22,862 nt of DNA from the NCBI GenBank assembly GCA_030743445.1, contig JASLSL010000065.1, positions 1 through 22,862 of the forward strand, in the 5' to 3' direction. Made by a program: the position numbers and the translations under genes. The notes under the pieces were generated by a model. It worked only from the letters and a program-made list of their open reading frames with translations, ran no database searches and was not told the DNA's origin. This DNA comes from Alphaproteobacteria bacterium (GTDB lineage Bacteria; Pseudomonadota; Alphaproteobacteria; UBA8366). This document shows, piece by piece, positions 1 to 8,083 of this stretch. The first letter of the stretch is position 1; each line of letters opens with the position of its first letter.

Positions 1-445
1 CCAGCAGGATGACCTCGACGTCGGCCGAGGCCTCTTCGGCGCCGATTAGCTCGGCGCCGGCCTCGTGGAATTGGCGCTCGGGACGGAGCTGGTCGCCACG
101 CACCCGAAGCACCGGTCCGGCATAGGCGAGGCGCAGTGGCCGCGGCGCGTTGACGAGCCTTGTCGCCGCGATACGGCCGACCTGGGGCGTCATGTCGGCG
201 CGGATGCCCATCATGCGCTGGCTCACCGGGTCCATCAGACGGAAGGTGGCGAGCGCCACGTCCTCGCCGGCGCCGTCGAGCAGGCCGTCCTCGAACTCGA
301 CGAGCGGCGGGTCGACGCGTTCGTAGCCACGTTCGGTAAAGGTCGCGACCAGACGATTCAGGATCGCGGCCTCATGCGCCGCGTCCGGTGGCAACCCGTC
401 GCGCAGCCCATCGGGAAGCAAGCCCTTGCTTCTGGCGTCGTTCAT
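1..445 (-). CDS. hisZ: ATP phosphoribosyltransferase regulatory subunit HisZ (partial, C-terminus outside window)
   Basis: HisZ is a catalytically inactive histidyl-tRNA-synthetase paralogue that binds short-form HisG and is needed for the first step of histidine synthesis in the cytoplasm. The first 148 codons are visible and the rest runs off the left edge. They read as a class II synthetase-like fold: MNDARSKGLLPDGLRD at the start, a GYERVDPPLVEFED segment near residues 40-53, then MGIRADMTPQVGR, the HisS/HisZ motif-2 type strand, and RLAYAGPVLRVR. ATG at 445 is the only good start in frame; the Shine-Dalgarno sequence is weak. HisZ rather than HisS is favoured by the degenerate N-terminus and by the serC-serA-hisZ order, which is common in alphaproteobacteria, where purA often follows. 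No hisG lies in the window. Confidence 0.88.
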   Translation of the reverse strand, partial: MNDARSKGLLPDGLRDGLPPDAAHEAAILNRLVATFTERGYERVDPPLVEFEDGLLDGAGEDVALATFRLMDPVSQRMMGIRADMTPQVGRIAATRLVNAPRPLRLAYAGPVLRVRGDQLRPERQFHEAGAELIGAEEASADVEVILL

Positions 446-525
446 GACTCTCGAGCCCGTTTTCCGGAAATCGCCCGCGTTACCTAACCCGGATTACCCT
501 TGTGCGGCAAGGGAATCGCCTCCTC

Positions 526-1512
526 TCAGCGACGGATTAGCTCGACCCGCCCGTCGCGCCAGCCATACACCAAATCGGCCGTGCCGTTGCCGTCGAGATC
601 GGCGGCGATCACTGCGGTGACGATCTCGGCGCCGTGTGGCGTTCGGGCGATCTCCTTGAATTTGCCGCCGGCGAAGCTCATCGCCACCAGACGGCTTCGC
701 CCGCCGGTCGGCACCACCATATCCCGAATCCCGTCGCCGTCGACATCGAGCACCGCCGACATATCCAACACGGTCGAGCCGATGAAGTGGTTGGAATGAC
801 CATACTGCCGCGCGACCTCGACCAACTTTTCGCCGTATTGGCGGTAAATCACGATGGTTCGGCCCAAATGCGGTGTCTCGACAACCGCGATCTCGATCCG
901 GCCGTCGCCGTCGAAATCCGCCATGCCGACCGGGCAGAGCCAGCGATGAGATTGACCGATCGGCGGCGATTCGGCCCGGCGCACAATCTTGCCGCCATCG
1001 AGCCCGAATACCGCGACCGCGGCACCCGCAACCAAATACGAGCGCACGACTATGACCTCGTCGCGCCCGTCGCCGTCGAGATCGTGGAGCCGCGGCATTA
1101 GGTCCTCGAACACCGAGTCTTCGTTGAGGATGATTTTAGCGACCGTCCCCGAGGCCATCCGTATCGACAGCGACCCAGCCTCGATTTGGTCGCCCAACAC
1201 GCCGTGGCCGTAGCGCCGCGTCGGGTCCGAGAGCCAGGCCGAAGCGATGTCGCGCGTACCCTTGACGGCGCGGCTGTGCGGAATCGCGTCCTTCGGGAGC
1301 ATCCGGTCCGGCGCCGGTGCAGCGGCCAGGCGTTTGCCGTCGACGACCCTGAGATAACCCTTGGCTGTCTCGATCAGGACAGCACCGCTCGTGAGATCGA
1401 GCACCAGGTTCCGAAGCCCCTTGGCCGTGCCGAGCGTGGTCGGAATCCACTCGCCCGCGGCCGCCGGCAGGGCGATCAACAGGGCGATCGTCAGAACGAA
1501 TCGGGACGGCAT
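526..1512 (-). CDS. secreted FG-GAP/VCBS-repeat beta-propeller protein
   Basis: This 328-residue protein of unknown function begins with a signal peptide: a short basic start, a hydrophobic stretch at about 6-18, and likely cleavage after AAAG near residue 20. It is therefore predicted to be exported. Four Asp-rich calcium-loop motifs of the FG-GAP/VCBS type are visible: LDGDGRDE near 145, FDGDGRIE near 200, VDGDGIRD near 257 and LDGNGTAD near 306. Each is followed by a hydrophobic strand (for example VIVV, IAVV, MVVP, LVYG), the pattern of integrin-alpha-like propeller blades. No catalytic residues are recognisable, so a binding or structural role is the most one can infer. The gene starts only 4 bp after the serA stop, so it is probably cotranscribed with serC-serA, and hisZ follows 80 bp downstream. 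Confidence 0.85.
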   Translation of the reverse strand: MPSRFVLTIALLIALPAAAGEWIPTTLGTAKGLRNLVLDLTSGAVLIETAKGYLRVVDGKRLAAAPAPDRMLPKDAIPHSRAVKGTRDIASAWLSDPTRRYGHGVLGDQIEAGSLSIRMASGTVAKIILNEDSVFEDLMPRLHDLDGDGRDEVIVVRSYLVAGAAVAVFGLDGGKIVRRAESPPIGQSHRWLCPVGMADFDGDGRIEIAVVETPHLGRTIVIYRQYGEKLVEVARQYGHSNHFIGSTVLDMSAVLDVDGDGIRDMVVPTGGRSRLVAMSFAGGKFKEIARTPHGAEIVTAVIAADLDGNGTADLVYGWRDGRVELIRR

Positions 1513-1516
1513 CGGC

Positions 1517-3094
1517 CTAGAATTTCAGCGGCTTGACCTGGACGATGTTGGGCAGACCCTCGAGGGCGCGCACCAAGGCCCGATCGATCGGCTGGTCGAC
1601 CTGCAGCAGGGCGATGGCGTTTTCGCCCGCAGTGACCCGACCGAGATGGAAGGTCGCGATATTGACCTCCGCGTCGCCCAGCGTCTTGCCGAGGTTGCCG
1701 ATCACGCCCGGCTTGTCCTCGTTGGTGATGTAGAGCATGTGCTCGCCAAGCTCGGCCTCGATCTCGATGCCCTTGATCTCGACCACCCGCGCCCGGTCAC
1801 CGCCGAACAGCGTCCCGGCGACGGAGCGGGTCATCCGTTCGGTCGTCACGGTAAGGCGGATCAGGGTCTCGTAGTCGCCCGGCCGCTCCTGCTTGGTCTC
1901 GCTGACGTCGATGCCGCGCTCGCGGGCGACCATCGGCGCATTGACCATGTTGACCGACTCCATGAGCGGCCCGAACAGCCCGTTGAGCACGGCCGAAACC
2001 AACGGCCGCGTGTTGAGCATCGCGACCAGGCCCTGAAACTCGATGTTGACCGCCTTGAGCGCGGTTTCGGTGAGCTGGCCCGCGAAGCTGCCGAGGTCCT
2101 CGGCGAGCTTCATGTAGGGCATCAGCTTGGGCGCTTCCTCGGCGCTGACCGACGGCATGTTGATCGCGTGGGCGACGGCGCCGGTCAAAAGGTAATCCGA
2201 CATCTGCTCGGCGATCTGGATCGCGACGTTTTCCTGCGCCTCGCTGGTCGCGGCCCCGAGATGCGGCGTCGCGATGACCTCGTCCATGCCGAACAGCACG
2301 TTATCCGTCGCCGGCTCCTCGGCAAACACGTCGACCGCCGCACCCGCGACCTTGCCCGACTCGATCGCCGCCTTCAGATCGGCCTCGACGACGATGCCGC
2401 CGCGCGAGCAGTTCACGAACCGGACCCCGTCCTTCATTTTGGCGAAGGCGGCGGCGTCGACCATGTCGCGCGTGCTATCGTTCAGAGGCGCATGCAGCGA
2501 GACGATATCGGCGCGGGCCAGCAGGGCGTCGAAGTCAACCTTCTCGACGCCCAAATCCTCGGCACGGTCGGCCGAGAGGAAGGGGTCGGCGACGATCACC
2601 CTCATCTTCAGGCCCTGGGCGCGGTCGGCAACGATCGATCCGACATTGCCGCAACCGATCAGGCCGAGCATCTTGCCCGAGACCTCCATCCCCGTGAAGC
2701 GCGACTTCTCCCACTTGCCCTCATGGGTCGACTGGCTCGCGGCCGGAATGCGGCGGGCGAGCGCCAGCATCATCGCGACCGCGTGCTCGGCCGTGGTGAC
2801 CGAATTGCCGTAGGGCGTGTTCATGACGACGACGCCCTGCTGGGTCGCCGCTTCGACGTCGATGTTGTCGACGCCAATGCCGGCGCGGCCGACGACCTTC
2901 AGGTTCTCGCCGGCAGCCAGCACCTCGGCCGTGACCTTGGTCGCCGAACGCACGGCGAGCCCGTCGTAGCCGCCGATCGCGGTCATCAGCTCCTCGGCGC
3001 TCATCCCCGGCTTGAAGTCGACCTCGACCCCGAGGGTCTCGAAGACTTGGACCGCGCTCGGGCTGAGCTCGTCCGATATCAGCACTTTCGCCAT
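1517..3094 (-). CDS. serA: D-3-phosphoglycerate dehydrogenase
   Basis: SerA oxidises 3-phosphoglycerate to 3-phosphohydroxypyruvate with NAD+, the first committed step of serine synthesis. The 525-residue length is that of the long SerA type with an extra allosteric substrate-binding (ASB) domain. A substrate-binding domain occupies about 1-100 and 285-310. The Rossmann NAD domain between them carries GCGNVG at 147-152. Catalytic Arg231 lies in NCSRGG, the Glu is at about 259-260, and His278 lies in ATPHLG. The ASB domain spans about 315-445 and a C-terminal ACT domain about 453-525, which in this family binds serine or related ligands for feedback control. The ATG lies 16 bp after the serC stop, so the two form an operon. 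Confidence 0.97.
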   Translation of the reverse strand: MAKVLISDELSPSAVQVFETLGVEVDFKPGMSAEELMTAIGGYDGLAVRSATKVTAEVLAAGENLKVVGRAGIGVDNIDVEAATQQGVVVMNTPYGNSVTTAEHAVAMMLALARRIPAASQSTHEGKWEKSRFTGMEVSGKMLGLIGCGNVGSIVADRAQGLKMRVIVADPFLSADRAEDLGVEKVDFDALLARADIVSLHAPLNDSTRDMVDAAAFAKMKDGVRFVNCSRGGIVVEADLKAAIESGKVAGAAVDVFAEEPATDNVLFGMDEVIATPHLGAATSEAQENVAIQIAEQMSDYLLTGAVAHAINMPSVSAEEAPKLMPYMKLAEDLGSFAGQLTETALKAVNIEFQGLVAMLNTRPLVSAVLNGLFGPLMESVNMVNAPMVARERGIDVSETKQERPGDYETLIRLTVTTERMTRSVAGTLFGGDRARVVEIKGIEIEAELGEHMLYITNEDKPGVIGNLGKTLGDAEVNIATFHLGRVTAGENAIALLQVDQPIDRALVRALEGLPNIVQVKPLKF

Positions 3095-3110
3095 GACGTC
3101 CGGTTCCCGG

Positions 3111-4265
3111 TCAGGCCGCGGCGGCCCGGGATACTTCCTCGAAAGCCCATTCGAGCCAGGGCAGCAGCGCCTCGGTGTCGGCGGGCTCGACCGTCGGCCC
3201 GCCCCAGAGACGCAAGCCCGGGGGTGCGGCGCGGTGACCCTTCACGTCGTAGGCGACGCCCTCGGCGGCCAACAAATCGGCGATCTGCTTCGGCGCCGCG
3301 TCGCGCGCCTCGGCCCCGAGACCGGAGGCTTCGGTGATCGCCAGGCAGATCGACGTGCACGACCTGGTCGCCGGCTCTTTCGCCAGGAACTCGATCCATT
3401 CGGTGCGCTCGACCCAGGCCGCGACCGCGGCGAGATTGGCCTCGGACCGCGCGATCAGGGCCGGAAGCCCGCCGATCGACTCGGCCCATTTCAGGCTGTC
3501 GATGGCGTCCTCGACGCACAGCATCGAGGGCGTGTTGATGGTCTCGCCGCGGAAAATTCCCTCCGCCAGCTTACCGTCTTTGGTGAGCCGGAAGATCTTG
3601 GGCAGCGGCCGGGGCGGCGCGTAGGTTTCGAGCCGTTCGACGGCGCGCGGCGAGAGCGCCAACATGCCGTGCGCCGCCTCGCCACCGAGCGCCTTCTGCC
3701 ACGACCATGTCACGACATCGAGCTTGTCCCACGCCACGTCCATGCAGAACACCGCCGAGGTCGCGTCGCAGATCGTCAGCCCCTCGCGGTCGACGGAAAT
3801 CCACTCGGCATCGGCGACACGCACACCGGTGGTCGTGCCGTTCCAGAGGAACACCAGGTCGTGGGCCGGATCGACCGCGGTGAGATCCGGCAGTTCGCCA
3901 GCGGGTGCCTCGATGATCCGCACTTCCTCCAGCCGGAGCTGCTTCGCCGCGTCGTCGGCCCAGGTCTTGCCGAAATTCTCCCACGCCAGCACGTCGACGG
4001 CACGTGCGCCGAGCAGCGACCACAGCGCCATCTCGACCGCGCCCGTGTCCGAGGCCGGCACGATGCCGAGGCGATAGTCCTCGGGAATCCCGAGGATATC
4101 CCGGCTTCGGTCGATGACTTGGTTGAGCCGCGCCTTGCCGTCTGCCGCACGGTGCGAACGGCCGACCAGTGCCGCGGCCAGCGCCTCCAGCGTCCAGCCC
4201 GGCCGCTTGGCGCAGGGCCCCGAAGAGAAATTCGGGCAGGCCGGTTGGGTATTGGGTTTGCTCAT
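3111..4265 (-). CDS. serC: phosphoserine aminotransferase
   Basis: SerC transfers the amino group from glutamate to 3-phosphohydroxypyruvate (and in PLP synthesis to the 3-hydroxy-4-phosphohydroxythreonine precursor). It is a class V PLP-dependent aminotransferase. The 384-residue length fits the alphaproteobacterial/archaeal-type SerC. NFSSGPCAKRPGW at the N-terminus, DATSAVF near 167-173 with the PLP-ring Asp, and SWQKALGG with the Schiff-base Lys191 support the call. The ATG at 4265 is preceded by CAGGAAC at a suitable distance. It is the first gene of the serC-serA-VCBS-hisZ run and diverges from the SLC13 permease. Confidence 0.96.
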   Translation of the reverse strand: MSKPNTQPACPNFSSGPCAKRPGWTLEALAAALVGRSHRAADGKARLNQVIDRSRDILGIPEDYRLGIVPASDTGAVEMALWSLLGARAVDVLAWENFGKTWADDAAKQLRLEEVRIIEAPAGELPDLTAVDPAHDLVFLWNGTTTGVRVADAEWISVDREGLTICDATSAVFCMDVAWDKLDVVTWSWQKALGGEAAHGMLALSPRAVERLETYAPPRPLPKIFRLTKDGKLAEGIFRGETINTPSMLCVEDAIDSLKWAESIGGLPALIARSEANLAAVAAWVERTEWIEFLAKEPATRSCTSICLAITEASGLGAEARDAAPKQIADLLAAEGVAYDVKGHRAAPPGLRLWGGPTVEPADTEALLPWLEWAFEEVSRAAAA

Positions 4266-4320
4266 CGCGTCGTGTTCCTGGTTGCGGGCGCGGTGGGCAT
4301 CGCACCCGAATTCGCGCGCA
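4266..4320 (-). promoter_or_regulatory. serC 5' leader with stable hairpin (candidate serC leader RNA)
   Basis: Immediately upstream of serC the minus strand can form an 8-bp stem. CGGGUGCG (complement of 4301-4308) pairs with CGCGCCCG (complement of 4285-4292), with one G-U pair and an 8-nt loop. About 20 nt later come the CAGGAAC ribosome-binding region and the ATG. A conserved RNA of roughly this size, the Rfam serC leader, is known upstream of serC in alphaproteobacteria. The resemblance is from memory, and the hairpin is what the sequence itself shows. Confidence 0.45.
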
Positions 4321-4321
4321 C

Positions 4322-4348
4322 ACTATGAGCGTCGCCGGCCAGCGTCAA
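4322..4348 (-). promoter_or_regulatory. candidate serC promoter
   Basis: On the minus strand TTGACG (complement of 4343-4348) is followed after 15 bp by CATAGT (complement of 4322-4327). The -35 is good, the -10 matches 4 of 6, and the spacing is shorter than the preferred 17 bp. Initiation here would give a leader of about 50 nt that starts just ahead of the serC hairpin. Confidence 0.35.
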
Positions 4349-4465
4349 CGCGTTTACGCTGCACCGCAATATACAATTCGCGAATGCGGCGCCCAGATCC
4401 GGCGAAGACAGTGGATTGAAGCCTGCGCCACACCCGACTACCTTGCGGACTCGGAGGAGGAACAC

Positions 4466-6247
4466 GTGATAACGCTCGAGCAGACATGGGTGTTCGTGGT
4501 GCTGGCGGCGACGCTGGCGCTGTTCGTCTGGGACCGTTGGCGCTACGACGTGATCGCCGTCCTGGCGCTACTGGCGGTGGTGATGGGCGGGGTCATCACG
4601 CCGGAGCAGGCGTTCTCGGGCTTCGGCCATCCGGCGGTGATCACCGTCGCCGCGGTTCTGATCATCAGCCGCACGCTGCAGAACTCGGGCCTGATCGGCT
4701 GGCTCTCGCGGTTTCTCGGCCGGGCGGATTTCGGCCCCGAGGTGCAGGTCGCGGTGATCGCCGGGCTGGTCGCCGCGCTCTCGGCCTTCATGAACAATGT
4801 CGGCGCCTTGGCGCTGTTGATGCCGGTCGTCTTGCAGACGGCGAAGCGCACCGGCCGGAGCACCGGTGAGTTGCTGATGCCGCTCGCCTTCGGCTCGCTG
4901 CTGGGCGGTCTGGTCACGCTGATCGGGACACCGCCGAACATCATCATCGCCGCCTATCGGGCGGAATACGCGGGCCAACCGTTCGCGATGTTCGATTTCA
5001 CCCCGGTCGGCCTTACCGTCGCCCTCGTCGGACTCGGCTTCGTCGCCACCGTCGGCTGGCGGCTGATTCCGCAGCGCGAGGACGCACCGGGCCATCCCGA
5101 AGAACTGTTCCGCATCGACAACTACATCACCGAGGTGATCGTACCCCGGAAGACGACGCTGATCGGCGAGACCATCGGCGAAATGCTGGAAGACGCCGGC
5201 GAGGAAGGCGTCGCGGTCGTCGCCTTGCTGCGCCGGGGCAAGCGCCACCTGGCGCCGCGGCTGGATCAGACGCTGCAGGCCAACGACCACCTACTGCTCG
5301 AGGCCGACGCCACGGAAATCGAGGCGCTGGTTGAAGCGACCAGCCTGACTCCGGTCGGCACCCGCGCGCTCGAGCCGGGGGCTTTCGACTCCGACACCAT
5401 GGGCCTGATGGAGGCGGTCGTGACGCCGCAGTCGCGCATGACCGGCCGGACCAGCGGTCAAGCGCGGCTCGGCGCCCATTACGGCCTCAACCTGCTAGCC
5501 ATCGCGCGGCACGGCCGGCCGGTGCGCGAGCGCTTGAACCGGGTCCGCTTCCGGCCCGGCGACGTGGTTCTGCTTCAAGGCGATCTCGAGGCGTTACCCG
5601 ACACCCTGGCGCAACTCGGTTGCCTGCCCCTGGCGCGGCGCGAGATCGCGCTCGACCGCGCGCCGAGCCTGCTGCCGCTGGTAATTTTCGCCGCGGCGAT
5701 CGGCGCCAGCACATCTGGATTGGTCTCCGTCCCGGTCGCCTTCGTCGCTACCGTCGCGGCCTTCGTCGTGACCGGCCTGATCACCCTGCGCGAGGTCTAC
5801 GAGAGCGTCGAGTGGCCGGTCGTCGTCCTGCTCGCGGCGATGATCCCGGTCGGCGAGGCGCTGGAGATTTCCGGGGCCACGGGATTGATCGCGGCCGGGG
5901 TCGCGGCGCTCGCCGCCTATCTGCCGGCGGCGGCGCTGCTGGTCCTGGTCATGGTTATCGCGATGGTGCTCTCGGCGGTGATCAACAACGCGGCGACGGC
6001 GGTGCTGATGGCCCCGCTCGCGGCCCAGATCGCGACTCGCATCGAGGTCAACTCGGACCCGTTCCTGATGGCGGTCGCGATCGGCAGCTCGTGCGCCTTC
6101 CTGACCCCGATCGGCCACCAATCGAACGTCCTGGTGATGGGGCCCGGCGGATACCGATTCGGCGACTACTGGCAGATGGGCCTGCCGTTGGAAGCCCTGA
6201 TCGTGCTGGTCGCGACACCGACGATCCTGTTCGTCTGGCCGCTCTGA
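4466..6247 (+). CDS. SLC13/DASS-family permease with two central RCK_C (TrkA-C) domains
   Basis: This is an inner-membrane transporter of the divalent anion:Na+ symporter superfamily. The substrate (sulfate, dicarboxylates or another anion) cannot be told from sequence. I chose the GTG at 4466 because GGAGGAGG lies 5 bp before it; the frame is open further upstream, but that part does not look like this family. The 593-residue product has N-terminal membrane helices (about 8-22, 27-45, 55-72, 95-125, 138-165, 180-200). The signature FMNNVGALALL at about 108-118 and IGTPPN at 153-158 follow. Two RCK_C ligand-binding domains lie at about 215-293 and 310-388. A second membrane half carries INNAATAVLMAP at about 506-517 and TPIGHQSN at 547-554, the inverted-repeat counterpart of the first motifs. 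It diverges from serC. Confidence 0.9.
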   Translation: MITLEQTWVFVVLAATLALFVWDRWRYDVIAVLALLAVVMGGVITPEQAFSGFGHPAVITVAAVLIISRTLQNSGLIGWLSRFLGRADFGPEVQVAVIAGLVAALSAFMNNVGALALLMPVVLQTAKRTGRSTGELLMPLAFGSLLGGLVTLIGTPPNIIIAAYRAEYAGQPFAMFDFTPVGLTVALVGLGFVATVGWRLIPQREDAPGHPEELFRIDNYITEVIVPRKTTLIGETIGEMLEDAGEEGVAVVALLRRGKRHLAPRLDQTLQANDHLLLEADATEIEALVEATSLTPVGTRALEPGAFDSDTMGLMEAVVTPQSRMTGRTSGQARLGAHYGLNLLAIARHGRPVRERLNRVRFRPGDVVLLQGDLEALPDTLAQLGCLPLARREIALDRAPSLLPLVIFAAAIGASTSGLVSVPVAFVATVAAFVVTGLITLREVYESVEWPVVVLLAAMIPVGEALEISGATGLIAAGVAALAAYLPAAALLVLVMVIAMVLSAVINNAATAVLMAPLAAQIATRIEVNSDPFLMAVAIGSSCAFLTPIGHQSNVLVMGPGGYRFGDYWQMGLPLEALIVLVATPTILFVWPL

Positions 6248-6291
6248 CCTCCCCCCTTGTCTTGGCCCGCCCGCTTGGGCGAAATTAGCCG

Positions 6292-6921
6292 ATGATGCGA
6301 CGCGCGATCCTATTGTTGCTGTTCTGCGCGCTGTCGGCGCTTCCGGCGTTGGCCGCCGAAAAGCAGTCGCATGCCTACATGCGCCAGGTGTTGAGCGGCA
6401 AGAAGGGCCTCTTGGCGATGGCCGAGGTCGAGGCGACCACGGCCCTGCTGCAAGCGCGCCTGGCGCTGAAGAAGCCGGAAGATCTGGCGTGGATGCGCGA
6501 GCACGCGCACGCCGTCGTCTACGCCACCGATCCCTCGAAGTCGAAGAACAAGGCCGGCCCCGGCAAGGGCTACGGCGTGGTGAAGGCGGCCGAGAACATC
6601 GAGAAATACATTCGCGCCGCCGGCAAGAGCAAGGACGCCTCGGAGAAGGTGAAGAGCTACTCGCGCCGGGTCGCGACCTCGGCCAAGAACGTCAACGCCT
6701 GGGCGGTGCGCGCCGCCGACCTCGCCGGCAAGGTCACCAACATGAAGACCACCCGCAACGCGGTCCGGGTGCTGTTGCAAATTCGTCAGATGTGCCAGCA
6801 GATGCTGCTCGGCAAGGATTCCAACCGCGACGGCAAGGTCACCTGGAAACGCCACGAGGGCGGCCTGCTCCAAGCGCGGCGCTATATGGAACTGATGCAG
6901 AAGGCAGAGAAGATCGAATAG
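6292..6921 (+). CDS. secreted helical protein with EF-hand-like loop
   Basis: This 209-residue protein has no recognised name. A signal peptide with hydrophobic residues 6-20 and cleavage near ALAA (about residue 22) predicts a periplasmic location. The mature part is Lys- and Ala-rich and looks all-helical. It contains REHAHAVVYATDP at about 69-81 and GPGKGYGVVKAAENI near 89-103, which recall small uncharacterised helical proteins of proteobacteria. An EF-hand-like loop, DSNRDGKVTWKR, lies at 176-187 with Asp176, Asn178, Asp180 and Gly181 in place. The usual acidic residue at loop position 12 is Arg187, so calcium binding is uncertain. His71 and His73 could bind metal. The ATG (or the next codon, also ATG) has only a weak ribosome-binding site, 44 bp after the permease. 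Confidence 0.8.
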   Translation: MMRRAILLLLFCALSALPALAAEKQSHAYMRQVLSGKKGLLAMAEVEATTALLQARLALKKPEDLAWMREHAHAVVYATDPSKSKNKAGPGKGYGVVKAAENIEKYIRAAGKSKDASEKVKSYSRRVATSAKNVNAWAVRAADLAGKVTNMKTTRNAVRVLLQIRQMCQQMLLGKDSNRDGKVTWKRHEGGLLQARRYMELMQKAEKIE

Positions 6922-6924
6922 GCC

Positions 6925-7275
6925 CTATTTCAGCTTTTCGACGTCGATCTCGTACTTTTCGCCGAGCCATAGCGCATGGTCGACATGGTCGGGAACCGAG
7001 TCGCCGGTATCGGGGTGCAGGAACACGGTGAGGCCCTCGCGGTTGAGCGCGAGCCACGGCACCAAGTCGGCGAACACCTCCGGCTCGAAGGCAACCTGAT
7101 AGCTGCCGATCGGATGCGGGCCGACCGGCTCGTCGTGCCAGCGGCCAAGCACCACGCGATCGCTGAACGCGGCGTCGATCGCCTCGCGCAGGGTCGCCGC
7201 CGGCGCCTTGGTGTCGGCGTCGTAGTAGACGTGGGCGTGGTAACCGGTGATCGAATCTATTTCGTTGATCGACAT
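6925..7275 (-). CDS. DOPA 4,5-dioxygenase-like protein
   Basis: This is a small protein of the DOPA 4,5-dioxygenase family, which in fungi opens the catechol ring of DOPA; bacterial members are mostly uncharacterised. I start it at the ATG ending at 7275 (116 residues), which has GGAGG 10 nt upstream; an in-frame ATG seven codons earlier lacks one. Family features are GYHAHVYY near the N-terminus with a candidate metal His, GPHPIGSYQVAF in the middle, and FLHPDTGDSVPDHVDHALWLG toward the end. These supply several conserved His residues for a non-haem iron site. It converges on the preceding gene with only 3 bp between the stops, and diverges from the GST gene. Confidence 0.85.
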   Translation of the reverse strand: MSINEIDSITGYHAHVYYDADTKAPAATLREAIDAAFSDRVVLGRWHDEPVGPHPIGSYQVAFEPEVFADLVPWLALNREGLTVFLHPDTGDSVPDHVDHALWLGEKYEIDVEKLK

Positions 7276-7333
7276 GGCCGTCTTGCCTCCGCGCATTTCC
7301 GTGTATAACAGATTTTCGAGGGAGGTCGAATAT

Positions 7334-8023
7334 ATGACACGTAAAGTTTACGACCTTTGCGGCGCCGACGATTTGCGCTTCAGCCCCAATTGCTGGCGCA
7401 TCCGCTTGGCGCTTGCGCACAAGGGACTGGAGACCGAGTTCGCGCCTTGGAATTTCACCGACAAGGAAGCGATCGCCTTCAGCGGCAGCACCACTGTGCC
7501 GGTGCTGGTCGACGGCGAGGAGACCATCGTCGGGTCCTGGAATATCGCCTGCTATTTGGAGGACAGCTATCCCGATACGCCGTCCTACTTCGGCGGCGAG
7601 GCCGGGCGCGCGGTCACCGGCTTCATTAATGCCTGGACCGACTCGACACTGCATCCAGCACTCGTCCGGTGCATCGTGACCGACGTGCACGAGCGCCTCG
7701 ACCCGGTCGACCAGGATTATTTCCGCGAGACCCGCGAGGCGCGATTCGGCAAAACGCTCGAGGAAATGCGCGACGCCCGGGCTGAGTTCATCGAGGCGCT
7801 GGAGCCCGCACTGAAGCCGCTGCAGACCATCCTGCATTACGAGGCGTGGATTTCGGGCGATGCGCCGGCCTATGCCGACTATCTCGTCTTCGGCGCGTTC
7901 CAATGGGCGCGCCTGGTGAGCCCGGTCGAACTGTTGAAGAAGGACAGCCCGATCTCCGGCTGGCGCGAACGCATGCTCGACCTGTTCGACGGACTTGCGC
8001 GCACCCAGCCCGCGGCAGGATGA
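7334..8023 (+). CDS. glutathione S-transferase, beta-etherase (LigE)-like
   Basis: This cytoplasmic GST-fold enzyme has 229 residues. The ATG at 7334 is set by GAGGGAGG at 7317-7324. The N-terminal thioredoxin-like domain has RFSPNCWRIRLALAHKGLE at about 15-33, the arrangement seen in LigE/LigP-type beta-aryl ether cleaving GSTs. Ser17 and Cys20 lie where the catalytic residue usually sits. TTVPVLVD at 53-60 holds the cis-Pro, and VGSWNIACYLED at 66-77 forms the glutathione gamma-glutamyl site. The helical C-terminal domain fills the rest. The substrate is unknown. The neighbouring DOPA-dioxygenase-like gene is compatible with aromatic metabolism, but that is inference. Confidence 0.85.
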   Translation: MTRKVYDLCGADDLRFSPNCWRIRLALAHKGLETEFAPWNFTDKEAIAFSGSTTVPVLVDGEETIVGSWNIACYLEDSYPDTPSYFGGEAGRAVTGFINAWTDSTLHPALVRCIVTDVHERLDPVDQDYFRETREARFGKTLEEMRDARAEFIEALEPALKPLQTILHYEAWISGDAPAYADYLVFGAFQWARLVSPVELLKKDSPISGWRERMLDLFDGLARTQPAAG

Positions 8024-8083
8024 ATTGATGCTATAGTCGATCGAGGCGTAACGTTGACGCACCAATGGCCGTGGGAGGGTCCA

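Noticed and set aside
497..513. Hairpin CCCTTG-TGCGG-CAAGGG between the VCBS gene and hisZ
   Set aside because: The stem has only 6 bp and no T-run follows on the minus strand, so it is not a credible terminator.
1361..3337. 658-codon open frame on the plus strand
   Set aside because: It lies antisense to serA and the VCBS gene, with low-complexity Arg/Asp-rich translation; serA is beyond doubt.
4416..4444. TTGAAG/TACCTT with 17-bp spacing upstream of the SLC13 permease
   Set aside because: The -10 matches only 3 of 6 and it lies very close to the start codon; too weak to annotate.
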